Below, piece by piece: positions 1-9,606 of a DNA stretch of 64,000 nucleotides. The position numbers and the translations under genes were made by a program. Numbering within the stretch: position 1 is the stretch's first letter; each line of letters starts with the position of its first letter. The stretch comes from CAVXZE01 sp963766175 (lineage in GTDB: Bacteria > Myxococcota_A > UBA9160 > UBA6930). A model generated the notes under the pieces. That model was not told the DNA's origin and made no database searches. It worked only from the letters and a program-made list of their open reading frames with translations. Where the stretch lies: the NCBI GenBank assembly GCA_963766175.1, contig CAVXZE010000030.1, positions 1 through 64,000 on the forward strand, given 5' to 3'.

Positions 1-1745
1 GTGCGAGACGCGCTGGAACCCATACTGGCGCAAGAGTCGAAGCAGCTGGGGTCGCGCAGCGACTCGTGCGCTCACCACCACGTTCGCGAGCTCCTCTCGC
101 GCGAGCAGCTTCGCCAGATCCTGCACCGCTCCGGGGCTGGCTCGTCCGGAGACGAAGCCGATGGCGCGCATCCGGGACTCGGCCAGCTCCGGCTCGCCGT
201 TGGCGATGGCGGTGTGCCTCAGCATGAAGCCCCGCACGGCGACCTGGGGCAGCTGGTCGGTGAACAAGGGAATCACCGCGCTGTAGCGGAGGGGCGCGAG
301 CATCGCCCCGGCTCGGCGCGCGCGAGGATGACGCGCACGTCCTCCTGCAGGTCGGCGTCGATCTTGTAGCCGGTGACGGCGAGGGGAATCCGGCTGAACA
401 CCGCTCTACTCGAGAACGGCTCGACCAGGTTGCCGAGGGCAGCGACCCCCAGGAGCAGGACGATGGCGAGGACGTGGTGGGCCGGCCTTCGTACCGCGAA
501 CCGATCCACCAGCCCCGCGATGGCGATGCCGACTGCCAGGAGGAAGGGGAGGAGGTAGAAGAGGCGCCAGAAAGCGTTGTAGGAGGTCAGGTGGCTGGTG
601 ACGAGCGGGAAGAGCAGGGGGTTCGAGCAGCGCGACGGCAGCCAGCGTCCATCCGGCCAGGAAGGCGCGCTCCTTCCCGTCCCGAAGGCCCACCCAGGCC
701 ACGGCCAGCGCCAGCAGATAGATCCAGAGGAAGGGCCCCGGAGGGTCCCCGAAGACCAGCGCCAGCTGTCCCGAGAAGGAGCCCGGGAAGCCGTACCCGA
801 AGCCGAGATGGGCCATGTCGGACCGGTCGACGACCGCGAGCATGTACACCCCGATCCCGTAGAGCCAGGCCAGGGAGGCGAAGTACCCCGCGAGAAGCTT
901 CGCGGTGGCGAGGGAGGCACCCCGGGCGAGGAGGCATCCGCTGGCCAGGAAGGCGGCCAGCACCGGCAGCAGGAAGAGCGAGGAGTCGGAGAGCCCCGCG
1001 CAGGCGATCGTCACCAGGAAGAGCTTGACGGCGTTCTGCGCGCCGGGACGCTCGAACCAATCCCTCGAGAAGGCGACGAAGATCGGGACGAAGACGGCCA
1101 TCAGCAGCCCCTTGCCCAGGCGGACCGCAGGGAAGCCGAAGGCGCCGAAGCTGCGAGAGGTGACGCCGTCCAGGCACAGACAGGCGACGATGGCGGCCGT
1201 GCCGGTCACCGCGGCGAGGGGGCTTCGGAGGAACCGCGAGAGGGCCAGGTACCAGGCGAGCGGCAGCAGGAACCCACCCAGCGTGGGCGCCACGTAGTGC
1301 AGGACGTCGAGACCGGAGAGCCCCGTGACGAACCCGAGGTAGCCCCAGAGCAGGCTGACGTGCTGGAGCAGCAGCAGGGGATAGCGGATCGGCCAGTCCA
1401 GCAGGGCGTGGTGATGATGCTCGAGATCGAGGGTCGCCTCGGGGTGAGCCAGGTAGTGGATGGTCCGGCCCCCGAAGTAGTAGCCGTCATCCGGGTTCGG
1501 GTGGTGCTCGAGGAAGGCGAGCGCGGCGCCCAGCAGGCAGAGCCCGAGGAGCATCCACCGGGCAATCGGCCGCTTCTCGGGCCGGCTCGTCGCGACGGCG
1601 GCGGGAAGCCAGCGGATACCGGATCAGCAGGAGAAGACGCGAGCGGGAGCGCACCGGTGTAGGCGAAGCAGAGGGTCCGGAACGAGAGCCCAGCAAAGGT
1701 GGAGAGCGTCGCCAGGGCGCTCCAGAGGGCGAGCGCCGCGGTCAC
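1..1745 (-). pseudogene. polytopic membrane protein, frameshifted and cut by the window edge
   Basis: The minus strand reads as one hydrophobic protein only if the frame changes several times. A GTG start near 1745 opens a segment beginning MTAALALWSALATLSTF. The frame changes between about 1620 and 1660 to the long central segment (about 1554 to 620), again near 620 at a run of five C, and again near 305 at a GC-rich run. The last segment, ending in QLLRLLRQYGFQRVSH-like sequence, runs off the left edge. Many transmembrane segments and a loop with HPNPDDGYYFGGRTIHY near the N-terminus are visible, an organisation like large GT-C-type or uncharacterised membrane proteins. I do not recognise the family. 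The shifts sit at homopolymers, so sequencing or assembly error is as likely as true decay. The gene diverges from the glycosyltransferase at 1902. Confidence 0.6.
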
Positions 1746-1901
1746 CAGGACGGCCAGCTGCTCTTCGAAGGGCGGGTCTCGTCGAGGTCCTCATCGTCGC
1801 GACCGAGCGTATCAGACGCGGGAAGACGGACGCAGGGCTGGCGCCCGAAGCCCTGTCTGAACGACAATGCCGAAGGACAATACCGGGTCACGAGAGAGGG
1901 C

Positions 1902-2889
1902 ATGGATCGAGAATCCCCGGTCAAGCTGGATCTGGTCGTCCCCGTCTACAACGAGGAGGACGTCCTCCCGCTCTTCCTCCGACGCCTGGACGACGTCTTC
2001 ACGCCGGAGACGCTCCGCTCCCACGGCATCGAGCGGATCCGCTTCCGCCTCGTCGACGACGGAAGCCGCGACCGCTCGGCCCAGATCGTCGGCGCGCGCA
2101 GCACCTCCGACGAGCGCTTCGTGCTCTACCGGCTCTCGCGGAACTTCGGTCATCCCAATGCGCTCACGGCGGGGCTCGATCACGCCGACGGGGACGTCGT
2201 GGCGATCCTGGATGCGGACCTTCAGGACCCGCCGGAGCTCGTCTTCGAGATGTTGAAGCGGTGGCGAGAGGGATTCGACGTCGTCTACGCCCAGCGGCGC
2301 AACCGCAAGGAGAACGCCCTCAAGCGAGCCAGCTACTGGGCATTCTACCGCCTGGTGTCGTTCCTCTCCGAGCTCGAAGTGCCCCTGCGACAGCGGTGAC
2401 TTCTGCCTGATCGACCGGCGGGTCGTGGATGCCATGCAGGCGCTGCCCGAGCGGCTCCGTTTCCCGCGGATCCTGCGCGCCTGGGTGGGCTTTCGCCAGA
2501 CCGGCGTCGTCTACGACCGGCCCGAGCGCCAGGCGGGCCGAAGCAAGTACAGCTTCTCCCGGCTCTACCGGCTCGCCACCGACGGAATCGCCTCGTCGGG
2601 CATCCGCCTGCTGCGCGTCGCGCAGCTCTTCAGCTTCACCTTCGCCGCGCTGACGATCGTCCTGCTGTTTGCGCTGGTCGCCATGCTGCGCAGCTACGCC
2701 GAGGACCGCATGCTGGTCCTCTTCCTGGTGGGCTACATCCTCGTCGCAGCGGGAAACTTCGTGGTGACGGCCTGTCTCTACATCCTCGGCGCCTACGTCG
2801 GCCGCACCTACCTGGAAGCGAAGGGCCGCCCGCCGTACCTGATCCTGGAGGTCGTCGGCGACGACCCACCACCCCAAGCGACGCGGTGA
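1902..2889 (+). pseudogene. GT2 family glycosyltransferase (DPM1/GtrB type), one frameshift
   Basis: Residues 9-20 (LDLVVPVYNEED), DDGSRD at 52-57 and DADLQDPPE at 104-112 are the nucleotide-sugar and metal-binding motifs of polyprenyl-phosphate glycosyltransferases. The first frame stops at 2399. In the next frame the protein resumes as GDFCLIDRRVVDAM, the expected GDF..DR continuation, so a one-base shift lies near 2388. The C-terminal part carries the R..GRSKYSFSRL motif and two membrane segments (about 2610-2690 and 2705-2800), as in GtrB-like enzymes that load a sugar onto undecaprenyl phosphate at the inner membrane. The stop overlaps the GTG of the next gene (GTGA). Function is by family resemblance; the shift may be a sequence error. 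Confidence 0.75.
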
Positions 2890-3712
2890 ACCGCGAGTTG
2901 GATAGCAGCGAGGGAGCCGTCCGGATCGTCTCCGAGCTGCGTCCGCCCACCTTCGAGGACGCCGCCGAGTGGTACGACTACGCCGTCGGCCGACCACTTC
3001 TGGTTCCAGTGGCGGCTCGCCGCCTTGCGACGGCTCCTCGACGACCTCGGCGTGGCGCCCGCTCTGCCGCTGCGCGTGCTCGACGTCGGCTGCGGGACGG
3101 GCGTCCTGCGCTCCCAGCTCGAGGGGATCACGCGCTGGACCGTGGACGGAGCCGACCTCAACCTCGAAGCCCTGCGGGCCGCCCGCGCGGGTCGCGGCAC
3201 CCTCCACTACTACGACGTCCTGGAGCAGCGCGAGCCCTTCGTGGATTCCTACGACCTGGTCACGCTCTGCGACGTCCTGGAGCACGTGAGCGACACGGGC
3301 GCGTTGCTCGAGGCGACCGTGCGACACCTGAAGCCCGGGGGCGTCCTGATCGTCAACGTCCCCGCCCTCCCGGCTCTCCACGGCGCCTTCGACGAGGCCG
3401 TGGGCCACCTGCGCCGCTACACCCGGAGAGACGCTGTCGCGACGAGTGCGAAGCGCTTCCCCTGCAGGTGCTCGAGACGCGCTACTGGGGGACTCGACGA
3501 TGGTTCCGCTTGCTCCTGCTGCGGAAGCTCTTCGTTCGCGCGCGCCGGGACGACCGCTCGGTCCTGCAGGAGGGGATCATGCCGCCGGGCGACCGGGTCC
3601 ACGCCCTGCTTCGGGGCGTGATGCGGGTCGAGACCGCGCTCCTGCGCCGACCCCTTCTCGGCAGCTCGGTCTTCCTGGCCGCGCGCCGGACCGCCGCGCA
3701 GTCGTCCGGTAG
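2886..3712 (+). pseudogene. SAM-dependent class I methyltransferase, frameshifted
   Basis: GTG at 2886 overlaps the upstream stop. The reading starts MNRELDSSEGAVRIVSEL, shifts near 2990 into a frame with ADHFWFQWRLAALRRLLDD and the SAM-binding motif VLDVGCGTGVL (about 3078-3110), then motif II/III-like sequence YDLVTLCDVLEHV and LKPGGVLIVNVPA. Near 3440 it shifts back to the first frame (LQVLETRYWGTRRWFRLLLL). The first frame then has no stop before the next gene, so a further shift to the TAG at 3710-3712 is assumed. The architecture is that of methyltransferases found beside polyprenyl-phosphate glycosyltransferases. The substrate is unknown. Three indels in about 800 bases suggest poor sequence quality or decay. 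Confidence 0.65.
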
Positions 3713-3764
3713 GCAGCGGGATCGAGCCGAGGCTCGGGGCTCGCGTTCGGTATGTTGGGCCCCC

Positions 3765-5462
3765 ATGGCCACCGCGGAGAGCGATCGCTCGAGAAAGAGG
3801 CTCGATCTCCTGCTGGCACTCGTGCTCGCGGCGGCGGCCATGGCGATCTGGGCGCCCCTGCTGCGTGTGGGCCTCAACCTCGGGGACGAGGGCTGGCTGG
3901 TCACGGCCATCGAACGCATCAGCGCCGGCGAGTCGCTCTACCGGGACATCTTCCGGAGCTACGGCCCGGGTGTCTACGCGCCCTTCGTCCCGATCTTTCG
4001 GTGGACGGAGCCGAATCTGGTGACGGTACGCGCGGTGTGGCTGGTGGGGCTGGCGGTGCTCTGCGTCGGGAGCTACCGGCTGGCTCGCCCCTTCGCCCCG
4101 CGCTGGGCGGCCTTCGGAGCGGGCGCGCTCCCGATGCTGCTCCGGGCGCCGGTCCACAAGACCTTCGTTCCGCTCGCCTACCTGGCGACCCTCTGGCTGG
4201 CTTCGCGGCTGGTGGATCGCGAGCACGGACCGCGGCGCCTGCTGGCTCTCGGCGCCGGGTTCGGCATCGTGGGACTCGTCCGTCAGGAGGCGGGCGCCTA
4301 CGGGATGCTGATCGGCCTGGCGACGCTGGCGGTTGTCCCGGCTTCGCGGTCGCAACCCGGGAGTGGAGCCGTGACGCGCGTGCGGTCCCTGCTCCGCGGG
4401 GGGCTTCTCCTCGCTGCGGGTGCCGCCGCGGTGTGGCTCCCGTTTCTGATCGTCTGGGCAGGGCAGGGCGTGCTCGGCGACGTCCTGCAGCAGCTGGTGC
4501 TCCAGGGGGCGCAAGGGAACGCCGCCATGTCGCTGCCCTTCCCTCCTCTCGAGCGACTCGTAACGGGCCCGGACCGGCTGACGACGCTGCTCTTCTACCT
4601 CCCCGCCGCTTCCGTCGCGGCAGGGGCCATCATGCTCCTGCAGGCAGCGCGGCGGCGCGATCTCTCCACCGAGACGATCGTGGTGGCGCAGTGGACAGCG
4701 GTCGCTCTCCTCTCCCACTCGATCTTCCTCTCCCGATCCGACGTCCCCCACCTGACCCAGGCACTGGTCGCCCCGGCCTTGCTGTGGGCCTGTGCGGCGG
4801 GCCACCTCGGGCGCTCCTTCCGGCCCGGTCTCGGAGGCGCGGATTCGGGTTGGGTTCGCCTGGCGCTCGCGGTCCTGGTAGCGGCACCGATTGCCGTCCT
4901 TCCACTCGGCGTGAAAGACATCGCCCAGGATTACGCCGAGCGGCGTCAGGGCGTCGAACTCGAGATCGCGCGTGCGCCCGTCATCGTGCCGGAGTGGCAG
5001 GCGCAGGAGGTCCGCGGCATCGTGGAGGCCATCCAGAGGGAGATCCCAGCCGGGGAGCCGATCTTCGTCGCGCCCTACGCGCCCGGCCTCTACTTCCTGG
5101 CGGAGCGGCCGAACCCCACCCGCCACGACGCGATCGTACCGGGATTCGCGACGCCCGAGATCCAGCAGGAGGTCATCCAGGCCCTCGAGCGCGAGCAGGT
5201 GCGCCTCGTCGTAATCCGCCTGACCTGGGTCGGCGGCAGGGCGCGCTGGTGGATCCCCAGCTTCGCTCCTCGCCTGTGGCGGCATCTCACCACCACTTAC
5301 GTGCAGGAACGGACCATCGGAAGATTCGTCTTGCTGCGACGGAAGACCCCGGCCTCTCTCGGAGATTTGCGCTCGCCCGAGATATCGGATCCAATCAGAA
5401 ACAAGGAAACCGCAATCCGCCGGAACGCGAAGCGTCGGACCGGCGCCGAGGTAGATAGATGA
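3765..5462 (+). CDS. GT-C-like integral membrane glycosyltransferase (GT39/ArnT-like)
   Basis: A 565-residue protein starting at the ATG of MATAESDRSRKRLDL, with about ten hydrophobic segments between residues 12 and 400 and a soluble C-terminal part. The first external loop has GDEGWLVTAIERISAGESLY, an acidic pair in the place where GT-C glycosyltransferases keep their catalytic Asp/Glu. The C-terminal FVAPYAPGLYFLAERPNPTRHD is typical of these predicted dolichol/undecaprenyl-phosphate-sugar transferases. The frame stays open upstream to 2886, so the start is chosen from the hydrophobic N-terminus. The stop overlaps the LarA-like gene by ATGA. Together with the two upstream genes it suggests lipid-linked sugar transfer to a surface molecule; the acceptor is unknown. 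Confidence 0.7.
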   Translation: MATAESDRSRKRLDLLLALVLAAAAMAIWAPLLRVGLNLGDEGWLVTAIERISAGESLYRDIFRSYGPGVYAPFVPIFRWTEPNLVTVRAVWLVGLAVLCVGSYRLARPFAPRWAAFGAGALPMLLRAPVHKTFVPLAYLATLWLASRLVDREHGPRRLLALGAGFGIVGLVRQEAGAYGMLIGLATLAVVPASRSQPGSGAVTRVRSLLRGGLLLAAGAAAVWLPFLIVWAGQGVLGDVLQQLVLQGAQGNAAMSLPFPPLERLVTGPDRLTTLLFYLPAASVAAGAIMLLQAARRRDLSTETIVVAQWTAVALLSHSIFLSRSDVPHLTQALVAPALLWACAAGHLGRSFRPGLGGADSGWVRLALAVLVAAPIAVLPLGVKDIAQDYAERRQGVELEIARAPVIVPEWQAQEVRGIVEAIQREIPAGEPIFVAPYAPGLYFLAERPNPTRHDAIVPGFATPEIQQEVIQALEREQVRLVVIRLTWVGGRARWWIPSFAPRLWRHLTTTYVQERTIGRFVLLRRKTPASLGDLRSPEISDPIRNKETAIRRNAKRRTGAEVDR

Positions 5463-6685
5463 AGGTCAGCCTTCCGGAACTGCTCTGGTATGGAAACGGC
5501 TCGCTCGAGCTCGCGCTCCCGGACGAGTGGGACGTGGAAATCTGCCGGATGCATGGCGCAGGGCGACCCGAGCTCGATCAGAGCGCAATGGCGGCCGCCA
5601 TCCGCAATCCGATCGGCTCGCCCCCGATCCGGGAGCTCGCCGCCGGCAAGAAGAAGGCCGTGATCGTCTTCGATGACATGACCCGCCCGACGCCCGTCGA
5701 CAAGATCGCTCCGATCGTGGTGGAGGATCTGATCGCGGGTGGCATCCAGGAGGAGAACATCAGCTTCGTCTGCGCCCTCGGCACCCACGGCGCGCTCTCA
5801 CGAATCGAGCTCCGGAAGAAGGTCGGCCAGGAGATGCTCGACCGCTTCCGCGTCTACAACCACAACTGCTACGAGAACTGCGAGGAGGTGGGCACGACCG
5901 CTCGAGGAACCCGGCTCTCGATCAACCGCGAGGTGATGTCCGCCGACTTGAAGATCGCGATCGGCTGCGTCACCGCTCACCCGAACGTGGGCTTCTCGGG
6001 CGGTGGAAAGATCGTGCTCCCCGGTGTGGCCCACATCGACAGCATCTCCAACTACCATCTCGAGGTACCCAAGGAGGCACCCGAGAGCGTCGGCCTGGGG
6101 AAATTCGATCGCAACGTGATGCGCTTCGACATCGAAGAAGCCGCCCGCATGGCCGGGCTGGACTTCAAGATCGACGTCGTGGTGAACGAGAGGGGCGCCA
6201 CATCCGGTGTCTTCGCCGGGGACTTCATCGAAGCGCACCGCCAGGCGGTGGCGGAGGCGAAGCTCCTCTACGCACTCGATCCCATCCCCAGAGACAAGGA
6301 GATCATGGTCGCCAACGCGTTCACGAAGCCCAACGAGATGCCGATTGCAGCGCTGGTCGGGATGATGGGACTGAAGAGCTTCAGCGGAACCGTGGTGATC
6401 ATCGCCAACGCACCGGAAGGCCAGGTCGTCCACTACCTGCTCGGCCGCTTCGGCCAGGAATACGGGGGGCGACAGTATCCGGTCAGCCCGATCCCGGGGA
6501 GCGTGAACCTGATCATTCAGGCCTGCCACGGCGACAAGACCTTTGCGGATTGGTTCTCCAATCCCGAGGTCGTCACCTATACGCGGGACTGGGCAGAGAC
6601 CCTGCAGCTGCTGCGCGCCGACCATGGCTCCGGCAGCCGCGTCGGCGTGGTTCCCAGCGCCACCATGGCCTACTACGCCAGCTGA
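5459..6685 (+). CDS. LarA-like (DUF2088) nickel-pincer racemase/epimerase family protein
   Basis: A 408-residue protein with an N-terminal LarA domain. The diagnostic residues are all there: DDMTRPTP at 72-79, ALGTH with H110, TAHPNVGFSGGGK with H174 and K184, and SNYH with H200. In lactate racemase the Lys carries the pyridinium nickel-pincer cofactor and the His residues act as ligand or acid/base, so this protein looks able to hold the cofactor. LarA homologues act on various 2-hydroxyacids and sugars acids; the substrate here cannot be told. No larB, larC or larE maturation gene is in the window. ATG overlaps the preceding stop (ATGA), so it is translationally coupled to the membrane glycosyltransferase. 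Confidence 0.8.
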   Translation: MKVSLPELLWYGNGSLELALPDEWDVEICRMHGAGRPELDQSAMAAAIRNPIGSPPIRELAAGKKKAVIVFDDMTRPTPVDKIAPIVVEDLIAGGIQEENISFVCALGTHGALSRIELRKKVGQEMLDRFRVYNHNCYENCEEVGTTARGTRLSINREVMSADLKIAIGCVTAHPNVGFSGGGKIVLPGVAHIDSISNYHLEVPKEAPESVGLGKFDRNVMRFDIEEAARMAGLDFKIDVVVNERGATSGVFAGDFIEAHRQAVAEAKLLYALDPIPRDKEIMVANAFTKPNEMPIAALVGMMGLKSFSGTVVIIANAPEGQVVHYLLGRFGQEYGGRQYPVSPIPGSVNLIIQACHGDKTFADWFSNPEVVTYTRDWAETLQLLRADHGSGSRVGVVPSATMAYYAS

Positions 6686-6693
6686 GCGGTCCG

Positions 6694-7548
6694 ATGCGAG
6701 CGACCCCGGAGGAGCTGCTGGAGCTGGTCAGCCGATCCCCCGCGGCGGTCGCCATCCACGACAAGAGGGCCTGGCTCGAGCTCTTCTCGCGCGCGGCGAT
6801 CGTCCAGGATCCCGTGGGAACGGCTCCCCATCGCCGGACGGCTTCCGACCAGGGAGCCACTTCCGGAGACGACCCGCTCGGCCGCTTCTGGGAGACCTTC
6901 ATCGCGCCAAACCGGATCTCCTTCGCCTCGCACCAGGACATCGTCATCGGTGAGGAGGTGGTGCGAGACGTCTCGATCCGAAGCCAGCTCGGGAGCGGCA
7001 TCAGCATCGAAGTGCCCGCCTACCTCATCTACCGGACGACCGAGGAGAACGGCGAAGCCCGCATCGAATCCCTGATGGCGCACTGGGAGCTCCGGAGCAT
7101 GGTGAGGCAGGTGATGGCCGAGGGTCTCGCCGGGCTCTCCACCATGGTCCAGCTGGGCTGGAAGATGCTCGAGATCCAGGGCGCGGCGGGCGTTCTCGGA
7201 TATATGCGGGGCATCTTCCGCGGGATCTTCGGTCGAGGCGGGCGGGCCGTCCGCGACTTCGCAGCCGCGCTCAACGCCAGGGACGAGAAGACCCTGATGG
7301 GTCTTCTCGATGGCGAGGAGACTCTGATCGAATATCCGGCCGGCGTCGGAGAATCGCTTCACGAGTTTCTGAGCGGAGCCGGCCTGGATCTCCGCATCGA
7401 CGTATCCGGCCTGACCTCCGCGGGCTGGTGGAGCTCCTGCGTCTTCCGGGCCAACCGCGGCGACGTGACCCATCGCGGCGTGGCCTTCTTCGAGTTCAAC
7501 CCGAAGACCGGGAAGATCCGGTCGGCGCGCTTCTTCTGGAACGTTTGA
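6694..7548 (+). CDS. tandem NTF2-like/SnoaL-like domain protein
   Basis: A 284-residue protein starting MRATPEELLELVSRSP eight bases after the LarA-like stop, probably in the same operon. Residues 1-150 look like an NTF2/ketosteroid-isomerase-like fold (LFSRAAIVQDPVG, then PAYLIYRTTEENGEARIESLMAHWELR). Residues about 195-284 look like a second copy (FAAALNARDEKTLMGLLDGEETLIEYPAG, FFEFNPKTGKIRSARFFWNV). Such folds serve as isomerases, dehydratases or binding proteins. I see no specific catalytic signature, so the role is open. The last 53 bases overlap the 3' end of the convergent FkbM gene. Confidence 0.6.
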   Translation: MRATPEELLELVSRSPAAVAIHDKRAWLELFSRAAIVQDPVGTAPHRRTASDQGATSGDDPLGRFWETFIAPNRISFASHQDIVIGEEVVRDVSIRSQLGSGISIEVPAYLIYRTTEENGEARIESLMAHWELRSMVRQVMAEGLAGLSTMVQLGWKMLEIQGAAGVLGYMRGIFRGIFGRGGRAVRDFAAALNARDEKTLMGLLDGEETLIEYPAGVGESLHEFLSGAGLDLRIDVSGLTSAGWWSSCVFRANRGDVTHRGVAFFEFNPKTGKIRSARFFWNV

Positions 7549-8419
7549 AGCCGGGTAGCTCGGCGTGTCTGGTGACGAGGACGTCGAAGAAGCCCTGATC
7601 CGAGTCGTCGATGGGCAGCCAGTCGAGCCGGGCGCAGAGGCGATCGACCGGTGGCAGCCGCTCCGGGAGCTCGTCGAGTCTCAAGATCGTCCCGTAGGAG
7701 AAGTCGCGAAAGAGCGCGACGAGATCCCCTGGGCTGTCGCCCATCCGTCGCAGACCGTGGGGCCAGAACTCGCAGATCAGATGATCGATCTGGGGAAGAG
7801 AGCGCTCGGCGCCGCGAAGGACCCGAAGCTCCGAGCCCTGGGTATCGAGCTTGGCCACGATCGGGTGCGGGAGATCTTCCAGCCGCACCAGGTCGTCCAG
7901 GCGGCCCGCGGGCACCTCGATGAGTGTGCGCTTCGCGCCGACCTCCGCGGGCGCCGCACCCCGCACGCGATGGTCGCCGAAGTTCGAGGCGGAGAGCTCG
8001 AAGCGAAGACGCGTCTCCTCGGAGTGGAGCGCCAGGTTGAAGGTGGTGAAGAGAGAGCCCACCTCGTGCGCGGCGATGTTCCGCTCCAGCCACTGGAAGT
8101 TGCGCGGCTCGGGCTCGAAGGCCAGACAGCGCACCCGCCGGCGCTCCGCGAGGGGAATGCTCACCAGACCGATGTTGGCGCCGATATCGAGGAAGGTGCC
8201 CCTCCCCTCGGGAAACAGCTGGTCTGCGAGAAGGTCCTGGATCTCCGGCGACCAGGTCCCCTCCCTCCGGTAGTGGCCGTGCACCACCTCGTCGTCAACC
8301 GACCCCTCGAAAACTCCGTACTCACCATCGCTGCAGATCGACTCGGCATGGGAAGGCCGCATGGCTCGGGTTCCTCGATCGCTCCAGATCGCACCGAGCG
8401 TATGGATTCGGCGCTTCAC
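7496..8419 (-). CDS. FkbM family methyltransferase
   Basis: A 307-residue protein with the SAM-binding motif FLDIGANIGLVSIPLAERR at about 75-93, LAFEPEPRNFQWLERNI after it, and the FkbM hallmark VAKLDTQGSELRVLRGAE at about 188-205. FkbM enzymes are O-methyltransferases, often acting on glycans or secondary metabolites, which fits the glycan genes nearby. Its 3' end overlaps the convergent NTF2-like gene by 53 bases, so the C-terminal extension (GFKRSRRSAPTGSSRSSG) is probably not part of the conserved fold. The start MKRRIHTLGAIWSDRG is the furthest ATG and could be internal. Confidence 0.75.
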   Translation of the reverse strand: MKRRIHTLGAIWSDRGTRAMRPSHAESICSDGEYGVFEGSVDDEVVHGHYRREGTWSPEIQDLLADQLFPEGRGTFLDIGANIGLVSIPLAERRRVRCLAFEPEPRNFQWLERNIAAHEVGSLFTTFNLALHSEETRLRFELSASNFGDHRVRGAAPAEVGAKRTLIEVPAGRLDDLVRLEDLPHPIVAKLDTQGSELRVLRGAERSLPQIDHLICEFWPHGLRRMGDSPGDLVALFRDFSYGTILRLDELPERLPPVDRLCARLDWLPIDDSDQGFFDVLVTRHAELPGFKRSRRSAPTGSSRSSG

Positions 8420-8552
8420 TGACCAGTGGCGGAGCCATCGGCCCGAAACTCACGGGAACTCCCCGATCGGATGCCCGAGGAGTATCGTAGAAGACAGGCG
8501 CAGGGCCTAGCGGCAGGTGTCGCACCGCGCTCTGCCGTCCAGGAGGTGCCAC

Positions 8553-8969
8553 ATGGCCGATCGAGTTCGAAAGGTGAATTACTGCTACGCGAAAGTCAGT
8601 GCCCGCCCCGGGCAGGGAGCAGCGGTTCTGGACGAGATCCAGAAGGAAGGCGTCAGTCTGCTGGCGTTCTCGGGCTTTCCCATCGGGGGCGGAAAGGCCC
8701 AGCTCGACCTGGTGACCCAGGACATGGCCGCTGTGCGCAGGGTGGCCCGAAAGAACGGGTGGCGTCTCAGCAAGACCAAGAAGGCCTTCTTGATCCAGGG
8801 CGACGACCGGGCGGGGGCCTGCCACCGCCAGCTCCAGAAGCTCGCCGACCAGAAGATCAACGTCACCGCGGTGGATGCGGTGACCGCCGGAAAGGGTCGC
8901 TGGGCGGCGATCTTGTGGGTGAAGCCGCAGGTCTACGCTCGGGCGGCGAAGGTCCTCAAGGCCAAGTAA
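8553..8969 (+). CDS. small ACT-like/hypothetical protein
   Basis: A 138-residue soluble protein, MADRVRKVNYCYAKVSARPG onward. The start is fixed by AGGAGG about seven bases upstream of ATG 8553. The pattern of two halves, each alternating strand-helix-strand (VNYCYAKVSARPGQGAAVLDEIQKEG, then AVRRVARKNGWRLSKTKKAFLIQGDD, ACHRQLQKLADQKINVTAVDAVTAGKGRWAAILWV), looks like two ACT-type modules, as in proteins that bind small ligands. A family match is not certain and no ligand can be named. It stands alone between a minus-strand FkbM gene and a minus-strand lipoprotein gene. Confidence 0.6.
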   Translation: MADRVRKVNYCYAKVSARPGQGAAVLDEIQKEGVSLLAFSGFPIGGGKAQLDLVTQDMAAVRRVARKNGWRLSKTKKAFLIQGDDRAGACHRQLQKLADQKINVTAVDAVTAGKGRWAAILWVKPQVYARAAKVLKAK

Positions 8970-8999
8970 CAGCGGAGGGAGGCAGCTCCAGCCAGGCCT

Positions 9000-9434
9000 C
9001 TAGTAGACGCGCTTCGAGGGGATCTCGGTGCGCTCGTAGCCGGCCTCGGTCACGATCCCGTCGGGGTCGAAGAGAATCACCAGCTCGTGGCGAACGGTGT
9101 TCTTGTACTCCACGTCCACGGGTGGAACGACGCCGGGCCGACCGAGGAGCGCGGCGACCATGCGACCGATCCGCGAGAAGAAGCCGGTGTCGCGCCGCGT
9201 CTCCTCCTCGTGGAGGTAGCGGTAGATCGCGAAGCCGCTCGGTCGGCTGCGCACCGTGATCGGCCGCCCGAACCACTGCTCGATCTCGGCGCGCGTGGTG
9301 ACGCCCTCCTCGATCAGCGGGAGCTTGTCGACGTCGAAGGCCGTGCCCCGGGTGGCGCAGCCGGGCGACAGTAAGAGAGCGAGCGCGCACGCGCCCAGAA
9401 GGGCCCGGGCTGCGGTGAGAGTGGGCGGTGCCAT
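9000..9434 (-). CDS. SmpA/OmlA (BamE)-like lipoprotein
   Basis: A 144-residue exported lipoprotein. Residues 10-26 form a signal peptide ending in the lipobox LLLSPGC, with C26 as the lipidation site. The mature part, LIEEGVTTRAEIEQWFGRPI, is the typical SmpA/OmlA repeat (a helix-turn followed by 'FGRP'), and ELVILFDPDGIVTEAGY is the usual closing strand with the downstream loop. BamE-type proteins assist outer-membrane protein assembly, but many relatives in this fold have other envelope roles, and there is no bam gene nearby. It converges with the ACT-like gene, 30 bases away. Confidence 0.7.
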   Translation of the reverse strand: MAPPTLTAARALLGACALALLLSPGCATRGTAFDVDKLPLIEEGVTTRAEIEQWFGRPITVRSRPSGFAIYRYLHEEETRRDTGFFSRIGRMVAALLGRPGVVPPVDVEYKNTVRHELVILFDPDGIVTEAGYERTEIPSKRVY

Positions 9435-9606
9435 GGCTCGATTGCTAGCACCGGGGGCTTTCGGGGGCCAGAATCCCCGGTGCGGGAGCCGCGCGGCTCA
9501 TGACCGGATCGCTGGTGCCTCGGTGGCGCGATGCACGCCACCGGGAAACGGTACTCTGTGGCACCCTTGGGTCGAACCACCAAGGCCCGCTCGAGGAGGA
9601 ACCGTC

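Noticed and set aside
3417..5285. Long minus-strand open frame opposite the membrane glycosyltransferase
   Set aside because: Arg/Gly/Asp-rich composition without motifs; the plus-strand frame has membrane helices and a family fit, so this is GC-driven.
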